NCBI GenBank assembly: GCA_928724745.1
Contig: CAKMXJ010000007.1
Coordinates: 124,001 to 188,000 of the forward strand
Length of the DNA stretch: 64,000 bases
Source of the DNA: Anthracocystis setariae
Taxonomy: Eukaryota > Basidiomycota > Ustilaginomycetes > Ustilaginales > Ustilaginaceae
Direction: 5' to 3'
Shown: positions 47,792 through 58,100 of the stretch, in pieces
Layout: each line of letters begins with the position of its first letter
Numbering within the stretch: position 1 is the stretch's first letter
The notes under the pieces: generated by a model
Told to the model about the DNA's origin: nothing
Databases searched by the model: none
The model's input: only the letters and a program-made list of their open reading frames with translations
Translations under genes and position numbers: made by a program

Positions 47792-48991
47792 CTAGGAACA
47801 GGATAAAAAAGCTTTGTCTGCCCTCACCGGGCTGGTCGACTGTGCACAATGCACAATCTGGCAACAGTGGTCGTAAAGACTGGTTGCGAGAAGATCCAGC
47901 TCCTCCAAATGCTCATCAATTGCCACTTGGGTGGTAAGTTCCAACAGCGCGCTCAAAAGCACTGAAAGTGGGCCCATCAACGTCTCGTAGATCACGTCGA
48001 GCGTGCCGGGCTCGTCCACGTTCTGCATGATCCTCAGGCAGAATCCAAAAAGTGTCGATATACCTGCAAGGGGACTGGCCCCCCTGATGGCTGCGATTCT
48101 TTCCGCAGGATCGGCCTCCCTTATGAGCTCAGAGACGACGACCTGCACCATCGAAGCACTGAAGACAAAAGCAGAGCCTCCATGACGTGCCTCAAGGCGT
48201 TCCAGGATTCCCGCTGCGATTCTGATCTCGTCGTCTCGGCGCCAGATGGCTCTGATCAGCGTCGTTGCCGCTGCATTTCGAAACTCTGCCTCCCGATCAG
48301 TGGATTTGTCTAGGCAGCCTAGCTCGGCCAAAGCATCGAGTGTAACACCGAGCAAGCCCAAAACTGCACCTGCAACGGGCGTCTTCGCCCTCGACAGGGC
48401 GTCAAGAATAGCATTCGCCACATCGATCAGATTCTCAGCGCAATCCTGGCTGCTTTCTTCTGACGCCATGATCGTCAGCAGCTGGCTGGTCATCTCGCAA
48501 GGTCCTGGCATCATCCACGCCTGCGGAACGAGCCGTTTATCCAAGAATTTGCGGTCCTCTTCTTTGGATGCCTCTAGCCAGTAGCGCATGGAATCGACCG
48601 TATATCGAGCATCGATTGCCAGCTTTGCTGCAAGATGAGGACAAATTCCGCGTCAGCATGCTTGTATGTAGCACACCAAGAAGAACGCACCACTGACTAC
48701 TCCTAGAATGCGCCACGAGGACGAAGAAGTCACGATAGGTCTCGAGGGCGAACGGCAGGGGTCCTTGAGGGAAGTGCTGGAACGAGCACAGAAATCGCGA
48801 GACACTTTGAGCCAGAGCTGCTTCAGCGTCGAAACCATGTCCCTCACGATCAGGGAGTTGGTCGAGCACTTGCTGATCCAATCCTAGACAGAACTTTATA
48901 GCGTCAATGTCCTCTAGCTAAGAAATCCTGATAGAAGGTGCGCTGTTGGGGCTTCACTTACCAGTGCTGCTCTCACAAGAGGCTCAGCCAT
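47792..48991 (-). CDS. Unrecognised helical-repeat-like protein, three exons
   Basis: Exons 48991-48962, 48917-48701 and 48627-47792 give 360 residues. The frame, splice consensus (GTAAGT...TTCTTAG and GTAGTC...CTTGCAG) and protein-like composition agree, although the second donor (GTAGTC) is not ideal. The sequence is almost entirely amphipathic helix with Leu/Ala-rich segments such as LIDVANAILDALS, AVLGLLGVTLDALAELGCL, ATTLIRAIW, GISTLFGFCLRIM and LMGPLSVLLSALLELT, suggesting a HEAT/ARM-type solenoid. I thought of the Tti2 family (Tel2-Tti1-Tti2 chaperone for PIKK kinases), which also has this look, but found no decisive motif. No membrane segment or signal peptide. It is arranged convergently with the LSM gene. 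Confidence 0.65.
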
Positions 48992-49549
48992 GCCAGATCA
49001 TAAGATCCACGGACATGTGGATGCGGCTTCGCATTGTGCCAACAGCTCATTGAGCAAGTCTATTTATGCTAACGAGTGCTCGCACGCAAATGAGCTTGTC
49101 AAGTTCGCTGCCCTCTTACTGCTTAAGGATAGCAGACTTAAGGGCTGGCTGGCGAGCGGACGATACGTGCTCTTCGGGGAAGTTGCTGCTGAGAACGGCT
49201 TGTCAGCTTCTCGGATGATCCGCAACAAAGTGACTGGCAGAACATGTTAATGCCACGCTACAGGGCATCGATTTACGGATTGCACATGACTTGTGCCCAG
49301 CATGATTCGGAACCAGTCCGAATCGAAGTAGTGAAGGCTTACGAGGCAGAAGTGAAGCAGTGAGCAGTCGAAATCGGATCGCCCGAGTCATGAGAGCTTG
49401 TCTGTATTGCCGGCCGCTTCTCCCACGCGCTCGGCTATACCCGGCTACAGAGCACGGGGCACCTGCAGGGCGGTACATAATCTCGCCCTTTTGCGTGGCT
49501 TGCTTACTTGTTCCATACACACTTTCCTACATCATCAGATACGAGAAAG
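48992..49549. promoter_or_regulatory. Divergent intergenic region upstream of the nitrilase
   Basis: About 560 bp, no gene supported. An ATG at 49508 in frame with the nitrilase would add 14 residues. Confidence 0.45.
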
Positions 49550-50657
49550 ATGAAGCCCCCCAACGACGAAGTGATCCTGTGCTGTGTACAAGACAGCCCT
49601 GTCTCGTTCGACTTACAGGCCTCCCTTGACAAGCTTGCCAAACTAGCGCGCGAAGCTAGCGACAAGGCGCGTGCGACCGCAAGCTCGCCCGAAACACCCA
49701 TCGTCGTGCTGTTCCCAGAAGCTTTCTTGAGCGCATACCCTCGAGGATTGGATTTTGGTGCCAAGATCGGACATCGCACTGCCGAGGGTCGAAGCTGGTT
49801 TGCTCGCTACCATGGATCGTCGGTGCCGGTTTGCGAGACGGAGGGCCCCGAGATGACGGCTATCAGAAATGTGGCCAAGGACAATCGCATCACGCTGGTG
49901 GTAGGCGTGATCGAAAGATGCGACAGGCCAGAGACAGGTAAGAAGAGGGAGCAGTATGGAAGCAGTGTCGCAGGTGGTACGGGTACGATATACTGCACGG
50001 CGCTCACGATCTCGGAAGCTGGCGAGGTAATGGCTTCGCACAGGAAGCTCATGCCAACCGGTACCGAGCGTCTGGTTTGGGGTCAGGGCGATGGTCAAGG
50101 CATCAGGGTCGTCCCGAGCCGAGCTGGCAACGTCGGTGCCGTCATCTGTTGGGAGGTAAGTAGCTCGCACAAAAAGAGAATATCTCGCTTTCTAGACCGT
50201 GCGTCTGACTCGGTGACCCTCATCTTCTATCTGCTCCTACCATTGACAGAATTACATGCCATTGCTCAGAACGGCCATGTACGAACGTGGCGTCGAGATC
50301 TATTGCGCGCCAACTGCGGATAGCCGAACCACTTGGACCTCGAGCATGCAGCACATTGCCATGGAAGGTCGCTGTTTCGTTATCTCGTGCAACCAGTTCA
50401 ACGTTCGATCCGACTTCCCAGAGGACTACCCAGCGCTCAACGACCTGGGGCCAGGCGAGGTGGTCACACGCGGAGGCAGTGTCATTGTGGGACCGCTAGG
50501 CGAGATTCTGGCTGGCCCACTTTTCGATGAGGCCGGTATCTTGATAGCCAAAGTCAACAGAAGAGAGCTGCTCGAGGCCAAGATGGACTTTGACCCCGTC
50601 GGACACTATGCACGTAACGACGTGTTTCGCTTGCAAGTCAATGACAAGAGCAGCTGA
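49550..50657 (+). CDS. Nitrilase-superfamily enzyme (nitrilase/cyanide hydratase branch)
   Basis: Hydrolyses carbon-nitrogen bonds in nitriles or cyanide. Two exons (49550-50155 and 50250-50657) give 337 residues, typical for branch 1. The Glu-Lys-Cys catalytic set is visible: Glu in VLFPEAFLSAYPRG (about 54), Lys in SHRKLMPTGTERLVWGQGDG (about 165) and Cys in GAVICWENYMPLLR (about 200). The last motif is split by the intron, which ends TTGACAG. HRKL.PT..ER..WG and CWEN.MPL are characteristic of true nitrilases and cyanide hydratases rather than Nit2-type omega-amidases or carbamoylases. ADSRTTW and HIAMEGRCFV follow as expected. The substrate cannot be deduced. In a plant pathogen, roles in indole-acetonitrile or cyanogenic compound turnover are possible, which is inference. 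Confidence 0.9.
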
Positions 50658-51744
50658 GCTAGCATACCAGTAGCGTACTCTAGAGAGGCTTGTATCGAGA
50701 TCAGGGATTAGGCAATGCAACGTGATGCCCGAAACAACCATGGCGATGCGTGTGGCTCTAATGATCTGCCGTGACCACCACCATCATGTGAAGGAAGACG
50801 GCATGCAAAGTGCCAACGATAATGAGCAAACAAGACACCACGTGGACCAAGCTGGGGATTGGCTGTGGAGGAGAAGTTCGAGCCTTGGCTTACGCCATTC
50901 TGAGGTGAGGTTCGTTCTTGGCGGAAGTAGTTACAAACACGGTAGAAAGCGAAATCGCAACTTGACTCTGCCGAAATCGACACGGCAGCAAATGTGAATA
51001 ATGGGAGCCTGGTGAAATTCCGAGCGTTTCTCCGCGGAATTATTGACGGGCCTAGCAAGCAAGCCCGCGCGCGCCATCCTGCCTGTTCAGACCTGTCTGC
51101 TTGCCAACTACACAGTAGCCAGTCGACTCGCTCAATCCACATGCATCAATTAACGAAGGCGACCTCAGACTAGCAACTCGAAAGAGGGAAGGTGTCCGGA
51201 TGTTGTTTGGGCTCGGTCAGGGTGATGGCCAAGAAAAGGTGAGCGTAATTTTGCTGATCTAGAGTCCAGCATCGACGGCGTGGTGGCTGTTCGCAAACCT
51301 TAGGTAAAAGATTCAAAAGAACGGGCGCATACAGCTGCATGGATTTTCGCTTGTGTGACAGCGCTCCATTATTAGGGAGGTTTCGGTACGCCTTCGTATG
51401 GGTAGATTTGACCTCGCTTATGCACGATTTCAAATCCCGTGCATGATCGTGAGCTAACCGAGTTACCCTAGAGCGTCGTATGGGACGTTAGCTCTTACCA
51501 AGATGCCCCAGACGACGCCTCGAGGGTGATTAAGGGTCTATGTGTCGGATCCGAGCAATGAAGGCTGTTTTTGTTCAATGAGAGTCCAAAAAGTGTGTGT
51601 TTCGTCGCCATCGGCCTGAGTACGGATATGGTGTGAGTACTACCACCATATCTTCTGCATCATTCAATCACCGTAACCTTCTTTAGAGCTTCTCCGCAGC
51701 TTCCCGAGCCCGAGCGGAGCAAATACGCAAGCTTCTGCACGATC
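50658..51744. other. Interval between nitrilase and Harbinger transposase
   Basis: About 1.1 kb with no gene. It should contain the left end of the transposon. A hairpin ATGCACG...CGTGCAT lies near 51420-51444. GTTACC at 51462-51467 is matched in inverted orientation by GGTAAC at 54348-54353, but convincing terminal inverted repeats were not found. Confidence 0.4.
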
Positions 51745-52908
51745 ATGCAAGTCGATTACACCATCTCAACGCGTCGAAGACGTCGTATGCGCATTCTAGC
51801 TGTCCTTGCGGCCTCTTCTCGAGCCTCGGCGACGGACCTGGCAGCTCAAGACTACCATCGTATCACCTCTCAACTCGATGATGTACACTTCAGGTCCATG
51901 TTTGGCTACACAATCGGGGAATTTCAAGTGATACATCATGCATTGAGATTGCCTGAGCCTGTGCGAACTAGATCGAAGGACGTGATCGATAGCAAGACGG
52001 CGATGCTCATGCTGCTTGCCTGGTTGAGAGGAAGTCGTCTGCGGTCTCTTGAGGGTCAATTCGGGTGGTCTCACAGCCGTACAAGTCGCATTGTGCATCA
52101 TATGAGTGAGTTCATTCATCGGAGATGGTGTTACTTGCTCGACATCACCAGCGCGCGCCACCACCTTGCCTCGCCGAGGGCCCTCGATGCCTACGCCGCT
52201 GCGATCGAGCGGAAGACTCGCTTGCCGAACTTCTGGGGCGCTATCGACGGTACAGTTCGGCCAATCGCTATGCCGGATCGCGATCAGCAGGAGGCATACA
52301 ACGGTCACAAACGGGTTCATGCTCTGAAATGGCAGTTCATTGCGACACCAGACGGACTCCTGTTTGTATCTCAGCCGTTCGATGGTCGCAGACATGATGC
52401 TCACATGGTAATAGAAACTCGATTGGTTGAATGGGCTACGGAGCATGCTAAAGGAGAGGACGGTGAGCAAAGATATCTATACGGGGACCAGGCGTACGGA
52501 GTGTCGGCGGCGATCATATCGCCGTTCCGTGGTAATCTTGTCTCGAGGAACCAGGAACTGTTCAACCACGTGCTCAGTAAGTATCGAACGACCGTAGAGT
52601 GGGGGATCGGCATGGTATCGATGCAATGGCCAAGATTTCGTGATAAGCAATATCAGAGGACGGGTCTCACGCCGTGTGGAAGGGACTGGATGGTGGCGAC
52701 GCTCCTGTGGAACGCCAAGACGTGTATGATCGGCAATCAGATTAGCATTGCTATGGGGTGCAATCCTCCTCGCCTGGAGGAGTACTTCTCATCGCGACGT
52801 GTGGTGGTCTCAAGCGTGTCCCCTTCTCCTCATACGAACAGCACAGGCATCAATGAGGAGGAGTTAGCACAAGTCAACGAGGAAGTGATGGTGAACGAGG
52901 CACTTTGA
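51745..52908 (+). CDS. PIF/Harbinger DDE transposase
   Basis: 387 residues, uninterrupted. An N-terminal helical region (about 65-130) contains AMLMLLAWLRGSRLRSLEGQFGWSHSRTSRIV, a helix-turn-helix-like segment seen in Harbinger transposases. The DDE_Tnp_4 nuclease domain follows. The first Asp is in FWGAIDGTVRPIA (about 175), the second in YLYGDQAYG (about 250), and the Glu in YRTTVEWGIGMVSMQWP (about 290). HALKWQFIATPDGLLF and FDGRRHDAHM are also family-like. The C-terminal tail is low complexity. Intact catalytic triad and no stops mean it is either recent or under constraint. Confidence 0.88.
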   Translation: MQVDYTISTRRRRRMRILAVLAASSRASATDLAAQDYHRITSQLDDVHFRSMFGYTIGEFQVIHHALRLPEPVRTRSKDVIDSKTAMLMLLAWLRGSRLRSLEGQFGWSHSRTSRIVHHMSEFIHRRWCYLLDITSARHHLASPRALDAYAAAIERKTRLPNFWGAIDGTVRPIAMPDRDQQEAYNGHKRVHALKWQFIATPDGLLFVSQPFDGRRHDAHMVIETRLVEWATEHAKGEDGEQRYLYGDQAYGVSAAIISPFRGNLVSRNQELFNHVLSKYRTTVEWGIGMVSMQWPRFRDKQYQRTGLTPCGRDWMVATLLWNAKTCMIGNQISIAMGCNPPRLEEYFSSRRVVVSSVSPSPHTNSTGINEEELAQVNEEVMVNEAL

Positions 52909-52941
52909 TTGCTAGGACAATGTATATACATGAATAGATGA

Positions 52942-54267
52942 TCAATGAAACCCTCCATATCTACCTGTTCGTGACTGCGATGGTGCGCGGGAGCTACGTC
53001 GTCGAGATCCCTCTCGAGTGGGAGTGATATCAGTCGAAGACACCGAGATCGAACGCTGTCCACGCGGAGTGGAAGGATCTTCGGGGATAGTGTTCATTGC
53101 ATATGAGTTCGTTCCTGCAGCAGCATTTGATTGTGACGACGGCGGCGGAGGCGGAGGTTGCGATTTGATGTACCCGACGATGTGGTTGAGACTGTTCTCG
53201 ATGGAGTCAAGGCGATTGATCTTACTCTCAAGCGCTTCGAAGCGACTACGCATATCCCTCATATCAGCAGACACGGTGTTGAGCAATGAAGTTCCTATAT
53301 TGACCATGCTCTGCTTGATTCGAAGTGATTCGTTCCTGAATCGCTCGTCTGACTCCCTCTGAATCTCGTCGTTGTGCAACATGAGAGAGAGTACCTCGTT
53401 CGCAGCGTTCTTGTTCTTCTTCCTGGGCGGCAATATGAACAGTTCGCCAGAGGTGTCGCTCTCCGAGTCTGCGCTGCGTGAAGAAGATCGAGGCGGACCT
53501 GAGGGGCTGGAATCGGCAGCTGATGCTCGTTGATACATCGTTGAGGTCGATCGGGATGCCGGAGTACCATGTGCTGCAGTGCTGATGCCGACAAGATGTC
53601 GCCGGTGAGCCTCGGCGGTGGCTTTGGCACTCTTTCCATAGGAGTTGACCACCTCGGCCTGCAGGACATCGTCAACCATTCGTTCCAGGTCACTCCGGAG
53701 CTCAACAATACCCGAAGACGCTGCCAGTGCTCGATCTTGCTTCTTGCGTGCAATGCTAATGTGTTTCCATTTCTCCTTGATAGCCTGAAGTGAGCGTGGC
53801 GGAGCTTGATCGCGATCAAAGACAGCGTTGACCTCATCAAGCACCGCAAGCCAAGCAGTACCCTTGTCGGCGTTGACGCGATACTTGTTAGGATTGTGAT
53901 TATGTACAGCCTTGATGAGCACCTCAATATGATCCGCTGTCCAATGGCCTCGAGCGCCGTTTGCCACAGAAGACACAGACACAGACTGAGACAATGGAAC
54001 TTGGGTACGTTCTTGAGATTGCGATGCTTGTACATGATCGTGAGATATAGCTCTATACACTTGAGACTCTTGCGAAGGAGAAGACTGGAAGAGCGGCGGA
54101 GGAGGCAGAGAAGTCGTCGGTTGCGAAATGTTTTGATAAAGCTCGTCCATATTGACGATATCAGCCATGCTATCGACGTCAATAGACTCCATTGCCATCA
54201 GCGAGGACTGCAGCGAAGCTGGGAAGCGCGAGAGCGAGGGGTCGGCGGACAGGCGCTGGTTCGGCAT
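52942..54267 (-). CDS. Myb/SANT-like DNA-binding protein, Harbinger partner
   Basis: 441 residues, uninterrupted. A Myb/SANT-like trihelix domain (about 105-185) has RGHWTADHIEVLIKAVHNHNP, a middle helix around AWLAVLDEVNAVF and the third helix SLQAIKEKWKHISIARKKQ, with the spaced tryptophans of the fold. After a Ser/Arg-rich linker come a basic segment (LPPRKKNKN, probable NLS), a coiled coil (about 320-360: SFSNEI-like heptads through MRDMRSRFEALESKINRLDSIENSL) and a disordered C-terminus. In PIF/Harbinger systems the Myb-like protein binds subterminal DNA and imports the transposase into the nucleus. That role is inferred from family and position. Confidence 0.82.
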   Translation of the reverse strand: MPNQRLSADPSLSRFPASLQSSLMAMESIDVDSMADIVNMDELYQNISQPTTSLPPPPLFQSSPSQESQVYRAISHDHVQASQSQERTQVPLSQSVSVSSVANGARGHWTADHIEVLIKAVHNHNPNKYRVNADKGTAWLAVLDEVNAVFDRDQAPPRSLQAIKEKWKHISIARKKQDRALAASSGIVELRSDLERMVDDVLQAEVVNSYGKSAKATAEAHRRHLVGISTAAHGTPASRSTSTMYQRASAADSSPSGPPRSSSRSADSESDTSGELFILPPRKKNKNAANEVLSLMLHNDEIQRESDERFRNESLRIKQSMVNIGTSLLNTVSADMRDMRSRFEALESKINRLDSIENSLNHIVGYIKSQPPPPPPSSQSNAAAGTNSYAMNTIPEDPSTPRGQRSISVSSTDITPTREGSRRRSSRAPSQSRTGRYGGFH

Positions 54268-55188
54268 GCTCCAATAACGATCAATTGGGGTCGTACAAGC
54301 TGTGTGTGGGGTAAAGTTAAAGTTTATGATTGCAAATCCCGACCGACGGTAACTTAGTTCATGGCCTGTGCCTGATCGCGAAGAGCACTACTGACATCAG
54401 CTAGATTCACAGATATCGGCAGAATCGGTTTGTAATTAACCCGATACGGTGATCACGGCCGAAAAAATTAACTGGACGCGTCACGTGGATTGGAAAATAT
54501 TTAAACAAAGCTCAGTTCGAAATCCATCCACCCAAACGATCCTCCGAACCACCACCATCTCCGTCGTCTGGGTCAACTATCCGACCCCTCCGACACTCAC
54601 CCAGACGACGACGACCGAAACCTCCCTATTGTCGGAAAACGGCATGCCAACACCGTTTCTTGGCCGTGATGTCTTGTGTTCCGAGTTATAGGCATATCCA
54701 TTTGTGCCGTTTCAACACTCAGTTGTCGGCAAATGGGGTCTTCGGGGCAGTTGACTCTGTTTTTTTGTGTCACTGTGACTTGAACCAGGGTCCGTCCCTG
54801 CCTTGACTAGGGTTGAAGCGGTGCCCAGCTACTGTTATCGTGCTTGTGATTCGCTTGCATTTGATTTCTGTTGGCCGGTCACGGCACAGATGGTGTTGTC
54901 GCTCAGTTGAGTTCCGCCTTCTTGCATCCGGTGCTTGCTGATTCCGAGCAGCACAAGTGTGAATGGTTTCCGCCAAGACCCTTGACCAGGTCCTGTCTTT
55001 TGTAATCTCTGGTTGCGCCATAGTCGCCTCCGATCTTCCTCCCCTTCTCTTCCTCTCCTTCGCCGGCACTTTCCAGTCAGTCAACGGATGATCCGACTCC
55101 TCTTCTTATAATCCCTCTGTACACCCTCGGAACTCTTCCGGACGGTCCCCGTCGGACCACTCAGTCGCGTCTCTGTTCTTGCTCAAAG
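54268..55188. promoter_or_regulatory. Interval containing the right transposon end and the ABCA promoter
   Basis: About 920 bp without a supported gene. An AT-rich box AATATTTAAAC near 54496-54506 might be a promoter element. The last 150 bases are pyrimidine-rich, like a fungal leader. Confidence 0.4.
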
Positions 55189-58100
55189 ATGGCGGCTTCA
55201 AGCGCTTTCGGGCATGGTATCTTGACGACATCTTCTTCACCGCCGGACGAGCACGGCATCCAACTATCGCCAACCATGGCGACGCCTACCAAGGCCGAGC
55301 GCGATTCGTCGTCAGCCTCGTCGCTTCAGCGCATCGTATCGTCGGACGACACATCCTTGTCCTCGTCTGCTATTCGATGGAATCAGTTCCTTGCGCTCAC
55401 CAAGAAGAACTGGATCGTCATGCGATCTTACTGGCTCGTTAATCTCCTTCGTTGCTTGATCATCCCTGTTGCATACTATGTCTTCCTTGGCGAGGCAAAG
55501 AACTTCTTCAACACAAAAAATGATAACGGCATCGCCAGTCCAGTTCCTATTCAGCGCCTATCCGACAGCCTCACTATGCCTCTCTACTGGATCGACAGGC
55601 GCAATGACACAGCCGACAATAAGTTCTCCCCGTCCCAGATCATCGACCTGATCACCAACTCCTTGCAGCCAGAACAGCGATCCCTTGTCAGGCAAGTCGC
55701 CAACCGGGAGGAGCTTGGTATGGCTTGTCCACAAGCATGGGTCGGTCTGAGCGATTGCTTTGGCGCCGTCGAGTTCAATCAAATTACAGCTCAGGGCACT
55801 GTCAACTATACCCTTCGACTCGACCCTGGCCTCACCAAAGTCAAGGTCAACACTCACAACGGAGATGCGGAGACCCGAACTTTGCCTTTACAATTCGCCG
55901 TCGACTCCGCCATCCTTCAGCTCAACGGCGCTCCTACTTCTTCCTATTCCCAGCCACCCCTAGAACAGCCATTCACGAATCAGACCAATGCACAGCAGGC
56001 CGAAAGCCAACGCAGAGGCTTTCTCAACGGTGTACCCCAGCTCACTGCCCTCGCATTCTTCATCGGTATGCTCGGCGTAGTTTGGCATCTGCCTTCCTCC
56101 ATTAGCGAGGAAAGAGGCTCCGGAATGACTGCGCTCCTTACCACCATGGGATGTGCTCAGTTGCCTCGCATAGCGTCTTGGATCTGTGGCCCCGGTTTTG
56201 CCTATCTACCCGCGTGGCTCGTCATGGGTGGCACGCTGTCGGCCACGCTCTGGACAATGACCAACAAAGGTCTCTGCGTCTTTTCTCACGTCTTGCCCGG
56301 TCTCGCAATGGCAAGTTGGTGCCTGTTCGTGGCAACTTTTTTCGCGCGCGCAAACGTCTCAAGTATCATTACCGTTGCCCTTGCCGTTTTGATGGCCATT
56401 GTTGGGCTCATCACCAAGGAGATCGGCGAAGGAGGCGGAGTCGTGATCGGTCTATTCTTTCCCTCCGCTTCGTTCGTCTACGAGTTCGTCGCTATCTCTG
56501 CCTATGAACACGCCGGATACGCTGCCAGGGTCAGCGGTTCCCATGACGGTATCAACATGGGCCCCTCCATTCTCGGTCAGATCGTTGTCCAGATCATCGC
56601 AATTTTCCTCTTCCCAGCTCTGACGATCTTGCTCGAACGAAAGCTTTTCTATGCCGAGCCATTCTTCAAGTGGCTTCTCCGTCGTGAGCAGTCTGTTTCA
56701 CACTCGGAAGTCTATGCTGAAAAGCCCACCTCTGACGCAGCAACTCCCGCCCTCAAGATCAACAATCTCGTCAAGCGGTATGGAAAGAAGCCCGAGAACC
56801 TTGCTGTCGACGATATGGATCTTGAGGTGCCGCACGGCAGTATCACTTGCTTGTTGGGTTCCAACGGATCTGGCAAGTCGACCACCATCGGCATTATTGG
56901 CGGCAATGTCAGGAAAACCTCGGGAGAAATCTATATCGACGGCTTTGAACGTGGCGCTGCTCCGCCAGGCCTCCTCGGCGTTTGCCCGCAGAAGGACGTC
57001 CTCTACAACCAACTCACCTGCCTTCAACACGTCGAGCTCTTCCGCGCAATTAAACATCGCCGTGGCACCAAAGACGATGCCACCGATCTGCTCACGCGCT
57101 GCGAACTCTTGCACAAGCTCAAAAGCAAGCCTACCCAGCTCTCGGGCGGTCAGAAACGAAGATTGCAGACTGCAGCCGCGCTAGTGGGTCAATCGACTTT
57201 CTTGATGTTTGACGAGGCAACTTCAGGTCTCGACCCGCTCTCGCGCCGAGCCATCTGGAAGATCCTTCTTAATGAAAGGGGAAGGCGCTCGATCTTGTTC
57301 ACAAGTCACTTCCTGGACGAAGCCGATTTACTTGGAGACAAGATCGTCATTCTTGCAGCGCCCGGAAAAAAATTGTGCCAAGGCACACCCATCGAGCTCA
57401 AGACTCAGTATGGCCAGGGAACGACGGTGCAAGTCTCGCCACCTGGATGTGACCTGCTTCCGCTGCTGAACGAAATTTGTCCGGGCACCACACAAGTTGC
57501 CGCCATTGAACCTGGCCAGGACTCGTTCCTCCTGCCTACGACCGAGCAGAGGACGCTAGCGGAAGCATTGGAAGCTATCGAGGAGAGAAAGGCAAGCCTC
57601 GGTATCTCCGGATACGATGTTGCGGGCCCTTCATTGGAGAGCGTCTTCCTCTCGCTCAACTCTCAGCATGCGCGTGCCAACGGTCGAGACGAAGAGGTGG
57701 ATGAGATGGAAGGCAAGGTGGGTCACGCGCCAAACGGTGAATCCGAGCTGTCGAACGGTGCCGTCGCCGGTGTATGCACCCTCATTCTTGCTCAATTCGG
57801 CAAGCGAGTGGTGCTCTACCGTCGTACCTATCTCCCTGCTATCTTTGCCATTCTGGTTGCTGTGCTCGGTTCCATCGTCCCATTGGCTTTTTTCAAGGAT
57901 CGAGACCCATCCTGCCTTCGAGGCTTCGGGGAGCGAACGATGAAGAATGGTGCCCCTTATCCCAGCTATGGTGCGACTTACTGGGACAACGCAACGCATA
58001 GATTCGAATTGCTTTACGCCGCTCCCGACGCAAACGCCCAGGCCGCATTCGGAGACGGCTTCAATCTCACTTCCCTCCGCTTGGAACGCGTACCCGTGGA

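Larger units (their letters stand above)
51745..54267. mobile_element. PIF/Harbinger-type DNA transposon (coding part)
   Basis: A DDE transposase and a Myb/SANT-like ORF in convergent orientation with 33 bp between their stops, the two-gene layout typical of PIF/Harbinger elements. Both are open. The true ends lie outside these coordinates and were not resolved. Confidence 0.8.

Noticed and set aside
51420..51444. Possible tRNA T-arm (GATTTCAAATCCC)
   Set aside because: It sits in a perfect ATGCACG/CGTGCAT hairpin but no A-box, acceptor stem or anticodon arm can be folded around it on either strand.
51462..54353. GTTACC/GGTAAC as terminal inverted repeats of the Harbinger element
   Set aside because: Only six bases match, flanking triplets are not a duplicated TTA/TAA, and similarity does not extend inward.
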